Of a stretch of 64,000 bases of DNA, positions 60,388 to 64,000 are shown piece after piece. Numbering within the stretch: the first letter of the stretch is position 1; the number at the start of each line of letters is the position of its first letter. Origin of the DNA: Rhizobiales bacterium Y(2018) (GTDB lineage: Bacteria > Pseudomonadota > Alphaproteobacteria > Rhizobiales > Aestuariivirgaceae); NCBI GenBank assembly GCA_005502925.1, contig SCPD01000013.1:62001-126000 (forward strand), given 5' to 3'. The notes beneath the pieces are model-generated. The model did not search any database. It worked only from the letters and a program-made list of their open reading frames with translations, and was not told the DNA's origin. The position numbers and the translations under genes were made by a program.

Positions 60388-60846
60388 ATGAAACGGCTCG
60401 GCGCCATATTCCTGCTGCTCTCGCTCTGGATCGTTCCGGCACAGGCGGTGCAGCCCGACGAGATCCTCGCCGATCCGGCGCTCGAGGCGCGCGCCCGCGA
60501 TCTGTCGACGGGATTGCGCTGTCTCGTCTGCCAGAACCAGTCGATCGATGATTCGAACGCGCCGCTCGCCCGCGATCTGCGCATCCTGTTGCGCGATAGA
60601 TTGAAGGCCGGCGACAGCGATGCCCAGGCAGTCGATTTCATCGTGGCGCGTTATGGCGATTATGTGTTGTTGCGTCCCCGCTTCAACGCCGCGACTTGGG
60701 CTTTGTGGATCGGCCCCTTCGCGCTGCTCGCGGCCGCCGCGGCTTTCCTCTTCATGCGTCGGCGCAACAAGCTGATTGACGCCGAAAGCGCGCTTGATCC
60801 GCAGGAGCAGGCCGAACTCGAGCGTCTGATGGATCGGCGCCCGTAA
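60388..60846 (+). CDS. ccmH: CcmH/CycL thioredoxin-like reductant
   Basis: This 152-residue protein keeps apocytochrome c cysteines reduced. It has a signal peptide (about residues 1-20), the CcmH active-site motif with Cys45 and Cys48 in LRCLVCQNQSIDDSNAPLAR, and one C-terminal membrane segment (about residues 104-124). It is short, lacking the C-terminal TPR region of fused CcmH proteins, because ccmI supplies that function separately here. The degP gene follows 144 bases later, as in the rhizobial cycHJKL-degP block. Confidence 0.95.
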   Translation: MKRLGAIFLLLSLWIVPAQAVQPDEILADPALEARARDLSTGLRCLVCQNQSIDDSNAPLARDLRILLRDRLKAGDSDAQAVDFIVARYGDYVLLRPRFNAATWALWIGPFALLAAAAAFLFMRRRNKLIDAESALDPQEQAELERLMDRRP

Positions 60847-60990
60847 AATTCCACTCACATCAAAGTGAAGCGGCGATTGAGCCTTAATCGCCTCGTATTA
60901 CAGAAGATTCACATTGCAGAAAGGTCGCCGTAAGCCGGTGACACCTAGGTTTAGTCTCACATGATCCGTATGGGATACAGGAGACTTCCT

Positions 60991-62484
60991 ATGAATACGA
61001 GCACCAAGGTGCGCAATCGCGTGATGGGCGCGATGGCTTTCGGCCTTCTGGCCGCGACGGCGCTTTCCGCTAATTTCATGATCGCCCCGTCGAAGCCCGT
61101 GCTGGCCGAAACCGCCCAGCAGGTGGCGCCGCAGGCCGGTTTCGCCGATCTCGCCGCCAAGGTGATGCCGGCGGTGGTCAGCGTCGAGGTCACTCTCGCC
61201 AATGTCGTCGATGACAGCAGCGGCGACGATGGCCAGGATGGGCCGGGCGTGCCGAACCTGCCGCAGGACAGCCCGTTCCGCGACTTCTTCAACCAGTTCC
61301 CGCAGTTCCGTGACCAGTTCCCGCAGGCGCCGCGCCAGCCGCGTGGCGGCATCGCTCAAGGGTCGGGCTTCGTGATCTCGGCCGATGGCTACGCCGTCAC
61401 CAACAACCATGTCGTCGGCAACGCGACGAAGGTGTCGGTGAAGTTCAGCGACGGCCAGCAGTATGACGCCAAGGTGATCGGCACCGATCCCAAGACCGAT
61501 CTCGCTCTGATCAAGATCGAAGGCGGCAAGGATTTCACCTTCGTGAGGTTCTCGGAGAAGGAGCCGCGTGTCGGCGACTGGGTGATGGCGGTCGGCAATC
61601 CCTTCGGCCTCGGCGGCACCGTGACCAGCGGCATCATCTCGGCCCGCGGCCGCGATATCGGCTCTGGCCCCTATGACGACTTCCTGCAGATCGACGCCTC
61701 GATCAACAAGGGCAATTCCGGTGGTCCGGCCTTCAATCTCGACGGCGACGTGGTCGGCATCAACACCGCCATCTATTCGCCCTCGGGCGGCAGCGTCGGC
61801 ATCGGCTTCGCCATTCCGGCGGCGACCGCCCAGGACGTGATCGCCAGCCTCAAGGACAATGGCAAGGTGACGCGCGGCTGGCTCGGCGTGCAGATCCAGC
61901 CGGTGACCGACGACATCGCCGAAGGCTTGAACCTCACGGATAAGAAGGGCGCACTCGTCGCCGATGTGACGGACAAGTCTCCCGCTCTCGCGGCCGGCAT
62001 CAAGACCGGCGACACGATCGTCAAGGTCGGCGCCGACGAGATCAGCGATCCGCGTGACCTCGCCAAGAAGGTGGCCCGCTACGCGCCCGGCAAGTCGGTC
62101 GATGTGACGATCATGCGCAACGGCAAGAGCATGGTCGTTCCGGTCGAGCTCGGCAAGATGCCCGGCGAGAAGCAGGAATTGGCCAGCGCCGACACCGCCT
62201 CTCCCGAGCGTGGCCTGGCCGAGCTCGGCGTGCGCCTGGCGCCCGCCGAGGACGGCGCCGGGGTCAAGGTGATCGACGTGAAGCCGGGCAGTGCGGCGGA
62301 AGACCGCGGCATCCGCGCCGGCGACGTGATCCTCGAAGTGGCCGGCAAGGAAGTCCATGAGCCCTCCGACGTCAAGGCCGCACTCCAGGCCGCGGCGAAG
62401 AGCTCGAGCAAGCAGGTTGTGATGCTGATCCGGTCGGGGGACAATCAGCGTTTCATCGCTTTGCCGGGCGCCGGCAAGGGCTGA
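60991..62484 (+). CDS. degP: DegP/HtrA-type periplasmic serine protease
   Basis: This 497-residue protease/chaperone has a signal region (about residues 15-40) and a trypsin-like domain with the triad His140 (TNNHVV), Asp170 (DLALIK) and Ser243 (GNSGGPAF). Two PDZ domains follow (about residues 280-365 and 390-490; GWLGVQIQPVTDDIAEGLNL begins the first). It degrades misfolded envelope proteins under stress. ATG 60991 (MNTSTK) has AGGAG about 8 bases upstream, so the frame from 60961 is not used. A Gln/Pro/Phe-rich segment (NQFPQFRDQFPQAPRQPRGG) is typical of the flexible linker. The two-component genes downstream may regulate envelope responses. Confidence 0.95.
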   Translation: MNTSTKVRNRVMGAMAFGLLAATALSANFMIAPSKPVLAETAQQVAPQAGFADLAAKVMPAVVSVEVTLANVVDDSSGDDGQDGPGVPNLPQDSPFRDFFNQFPQFRDQFPQAPRQPRGGIAQGSGFVISADGYAVTNNHVVGNATKVSVKFSDGQQYDAKVIGTDPKTDLALIKIEGGKDFTFVRFSEKEPRVGDWVMAVGNPFGLGGTVTSGIISARGRDIGSGPYDDFLQIDASINKGNSGGPAFNLDGDVVGINTAIYSPSGGSVGIGFAIPAATAQDVIASLKDNGKVTRGWLGVQIQPVTDDIAEGLNLTDKKGALVADVTDKSPALAAGIKTGDTIVKVGADEISDPRDLAKKVARYAPGKSVDVTIMRNGKSMVVPVELGKMPGEKQELASADTASPERGLAELGVRLAPAEDGAGVKVIDVKPGSAAEDRGIRAGDVILEVAGKEVHEPSDVKAALQAAAKSSSKQVVMLIRSGDNQRFIALPGAGKG

Positions 62485-62556
62485 GTTGAGTTAGCGTCTC
62501 GTGCGATGCTTGAGTGTCACACTCTCTCCCCCCGCTCCCGTGTGACATTCCAGGTG

Positions 62557-62585
62557 GCGGAGACAGGGTTAACCCCTGTCTCCGC
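62557..62585 (+). other. Strong hairpin between degP and the downstream regulator gene
   Basis: Perfect 12-base arms (GCGGAGACAGGG at 62557-62568 and its complement at 62574-62585) enclose TTAAC. There is no T-run, so full termination is doubtful. The dyad may partly terminate degP transcription, stabilise its mRNA, or be an operator for the downstream regulator; the sequence alone does not decide. Confidence 0.55.
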
Positions 62586-62639
62586 TCCCCAAGACCGAGG
62601 AAATGAAAGCAGAGAGGGGCTTTTCCTGAGGATAAAGTC

Positions 62640-63374
62640 ATGCAAGTGATGACCAACAGCAACTCCAAGCCAACCACACCCGGCAATGATCTGGAAACCA
62701 TGCGCATCCTGGTGATCGAGGATGATCGAGAAGCCGCCACCTGGCTCCTGAAAGGGCTGGCCGAGAGCGGTCATGTCGCCGACCACGCCGCCGACGGCGA
62801 GGAGGGCTTGGCTTTGGCGCGCGAGCGGGTCCACGACGTTCTGATCGTCGACCGCATGCTGCCCAAGCTCGACGGTCTCTCCATCATCCAGACCTTGCGC
62901 GCCGAAGGCGTCACCGCGCCGGTCCTGATCCTGAGCGCGCTCGGCGATGTCGACGAGCGGGTCAAGGGCCTCAGAGCCGGCGGCGACGACTATCTCGCCA
63001 AGCCTTACGCCTTTTCCGAGCTGCTCGCCCGCATCGAGGGCCTGTCGCGCCGCCGCCACCAGGAGCCGCAGCAGACCAAGCTCAAGGCCGCCGATCTCGA
63101 AATGGATCTCCTGACCCGCACGGTGGTGCGGTCGGGCCGGCCGATCATCCTGCAGCCGCGTGAATTCAAGCTGCTCGAATATCTCATGCGCAATGCCGGC
63201 CATGTGGTGACGCGCACCATGCTGCTGGAGAATGTCTGGGATTATCATTTCGATCCGCAGACCAATGTCATCGACGTCCATGTGTCGCGCCTGCGCGGCA
63301 AGATCGACAAGGGCTTCGACGAGCCGATCCTGCAGACGGTGCGTGGTGCCGGTTACATGATCCGATTGGCATAG
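62640..63374 (+). CDS. OmpR-family response regulator of a two-component pair
   Basis: This 244-residue regulator has a receiver domain (about residues 21-135; acidic Glu27-Asp28-Asp29, phosphoacceptor Asp71 in VDRMLPK, Lys in KPYAFSE) and an OmpR-type winged-helix domain (about 150-240, REFKLLEYLMRNAGHVVTRT, DVHVSRLRGKID). The ATG at 62640 has GAGGAT eight bases upstream and gives 20 extra N-terminal residues; ATG 62700 (MRILVI) is the other candidate. The kinase gene follows after 34 bases. Location after cycHJKL-degP matches the rhizobial arrangement; I do not assign a symbol. It may govern envelope stress or metal responses. Confidence 0.9.
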   Translation: MQVMTNSNSKPTTPGNDLETMRILVIEDDREAATWLLKGLAESGHVADHAADGEEGLALARERVHDVLIVDRMLPKLDGLSIIQTLRAEGVTAPVLILSALGDVDERVKGLRAGGDDYLAKPYAFSELLARIEGLSRRRHQEPQQTKLKAADLEMDLLTRTVVRSGRPIILQPREFKLLEYLMRNAGHVVTRTMLLENVWDYHFDPQTNVIDVHVSRLRGKIDKGFDEPILQTVRGAGYMIRLA

Positions 63375-63408
63375 TGCGACGGGAGCCCTTGCGCGCTATC
63401 ATGACCCC

Positions 63409-64000
63409 ATGAGCCCGCCGCACCAGTCTTCCAATCATTCGAGCTATTGGAAGCTATTCCATACGTCGACCTTCAGGCTGTCGGCCGTCTATCTGATCGT
63501 CTTCATCCTGTCGGTGGGGGCGATCCTCGCTTACATCTACTGGAACACGGCGGGACTTCTCGAGCGCCAGACCGACGAGACGATCCGCGCCGAGGTGCAG
63601 GGCCTCGCCGACCAGTACCGCATCCGCGGCCTCGACGGCGTCCTCGACACGGTGCGCCGGCGCTCGAGCGACGAATCGGGCTCGATCTATTTGCTCACCA
63701 CGCCGGAAGGCGTGCGCATGGCGGGCAACCTCGTCTCCGTCCCGGACGAAATCGCCATCGAGGATTCGGGCTGGACCGAATTCCCCTTCAATGTGAAGAC
63801 CAGCACCGGCACCGAGCCGCACCGGGCGCGCGCCTATTACACCGAGCTTCCCGGCGAGAATGTCCTGGTGGTCGGCCGCGATATCGAGGACATGCGGCAA
63901 TTCGCGACCATCATCCGCAACACGCTCATCACCGGCACGCTGATCGCGCTCGTGCTCGGCATCGGCGGCGGCCTGCTGACGAGCCGCAACTTCCTGCGCC
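63409..64000 (+). CDS. Sensor histidine kinase, N-terminal part (runs off the window)
   Basis: The first 197 codons are present. The N-terminus has a membrane segment at about residues 27-47 (SAVYLIVFILSVGAILAYIY), a periplasmic sensor region (48-167) containing GLADQYRIRGLDGVLDTVRR, and a second membrane segment beginning at about residue 170 (NTLITGTLIALVLGIGGGLL). The kinase and ATP-binding domains lie beyond the window. ATG 63409 follows the regulator stop by 34 bases, so it is the cognate kinase. The sensed signal is unknown. Confidence 0.88.
   Translation, partial: MSPPHQSSNHSSYWKLFHTSTFRLSAVYLIVFILSVGAILAYIYWNTAGLLERQTDETIRAEVQGLADQYRIRGLDGVLDTVRRRSSDESGSIYLLTTPEGVRMAGNLVSVPDEIAIEDSGWTEFPFNVKTSTGTEPHRARAYYTELPGENVLVVGRDIEDMRQFATIIRNTLITGTLIALVLGIGGGLLTSRNFLR

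Noticed and set aside
60898-62358. 486-codon open frame on the minus strand
   Set aside because: It is antisense to degP, which has a complete catalytic triad.

Overview
The window looks like chromosomal DNA of an alphaproteobacterium, most likely order Hyphomicrobiales (Rhizobiales). The base composition is GC-rich. Lineage markers include a MucR/Ros zinc-finger regulator, a BA14K-like protein, DUF2336, DUF1491 and DUF5330 proteins, a FeuPQ-like two-component pair, a cycHJKL-degP-regulator block, a soxBDAG operon, CtrA-type boxes and a rhizobial-type palindromic element. The genus cannot be told. No rRNA, tRNA, CRISPR array, phage or intact insertion sequence was seen.

1-7.5 kb: the end of a peptide ABC transporter operon (ATPase tail, two tandem paralogous binding proteins, two permeases) converges on an oligopeptidase B gene. 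7.6-17.4 kb: mostly small regulators and envelope proteins (DUF2336, MucR, a PAS protein, a TetR regulator with tandem operators and a VOC-like gene, BA14K, SufE, DUF488, a peptidoglycan-binding protein, a short-chain dehydrogenase, a split DUF1214/DUF1254 pair). 17.5-21.6 kb: a PBP1A-type enzyme is divergent from a CofD/YvcK-like gene and a YcgN-like gene. 22.4-24.8 kb: a small periplasmic protein precedes a FeuP/FeuQ-like pair.

25.3-30.0 kb: a compact spore-coat-U type chaperone-usher locus (pilin, chaperone, usher, double-domain subunit) lies behind an AT-rich region with a strong terminator. 30.0-37.8 kb: a second peptide transporter operon (Tat-type binding protein, two permeases, two ATPases) continues into DUF1028 and M20 deacylase genes and is divergent from an XRE-cupin regulator. 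This suggests uptake and deacylation of N-acyl amino acids or peptides. A 169-bp palindromic element and short direct repeats follow. 38.1-43.0 kb: a GlxA-family regulator is divergent from a methylenetetrahydrofolate-reductase-like gene, a LysR regulator is divergent from an NmrA-like gene, and a PrlF-YhaV toxin-antitoxin pair follows.

43.2-51.3 kb: an autotransporter and a glycine-rich, collagen-like secreted protein are divergent; two perfect CtrA boxes lie in their intergenic region. Next is a three-gene cassette of an orphan LivJ-like binding protein, an output-less sensor/HAMP membrane protein and an OFA-family carrier. 51.4-56.7 kb: soxBDAG, heterotetrameric sarcosine oxidase. 56.8-64 kb: the cytochrome c maturation genes ccmI-ccmE-ccmF-ccmH, a DegP protease, an OmpR-type regulator and the start of its histidine kinase, which runs off the window.

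Most genes belong to known families. The least explained items are the CtrA-box glycine-rich protein, the binding protein/HAMP/OFA cassette, the split DUF1214/DUF1254 pair next to PBP1A, two intergenic regions that may encode small RNAs, and the palindromic elements.
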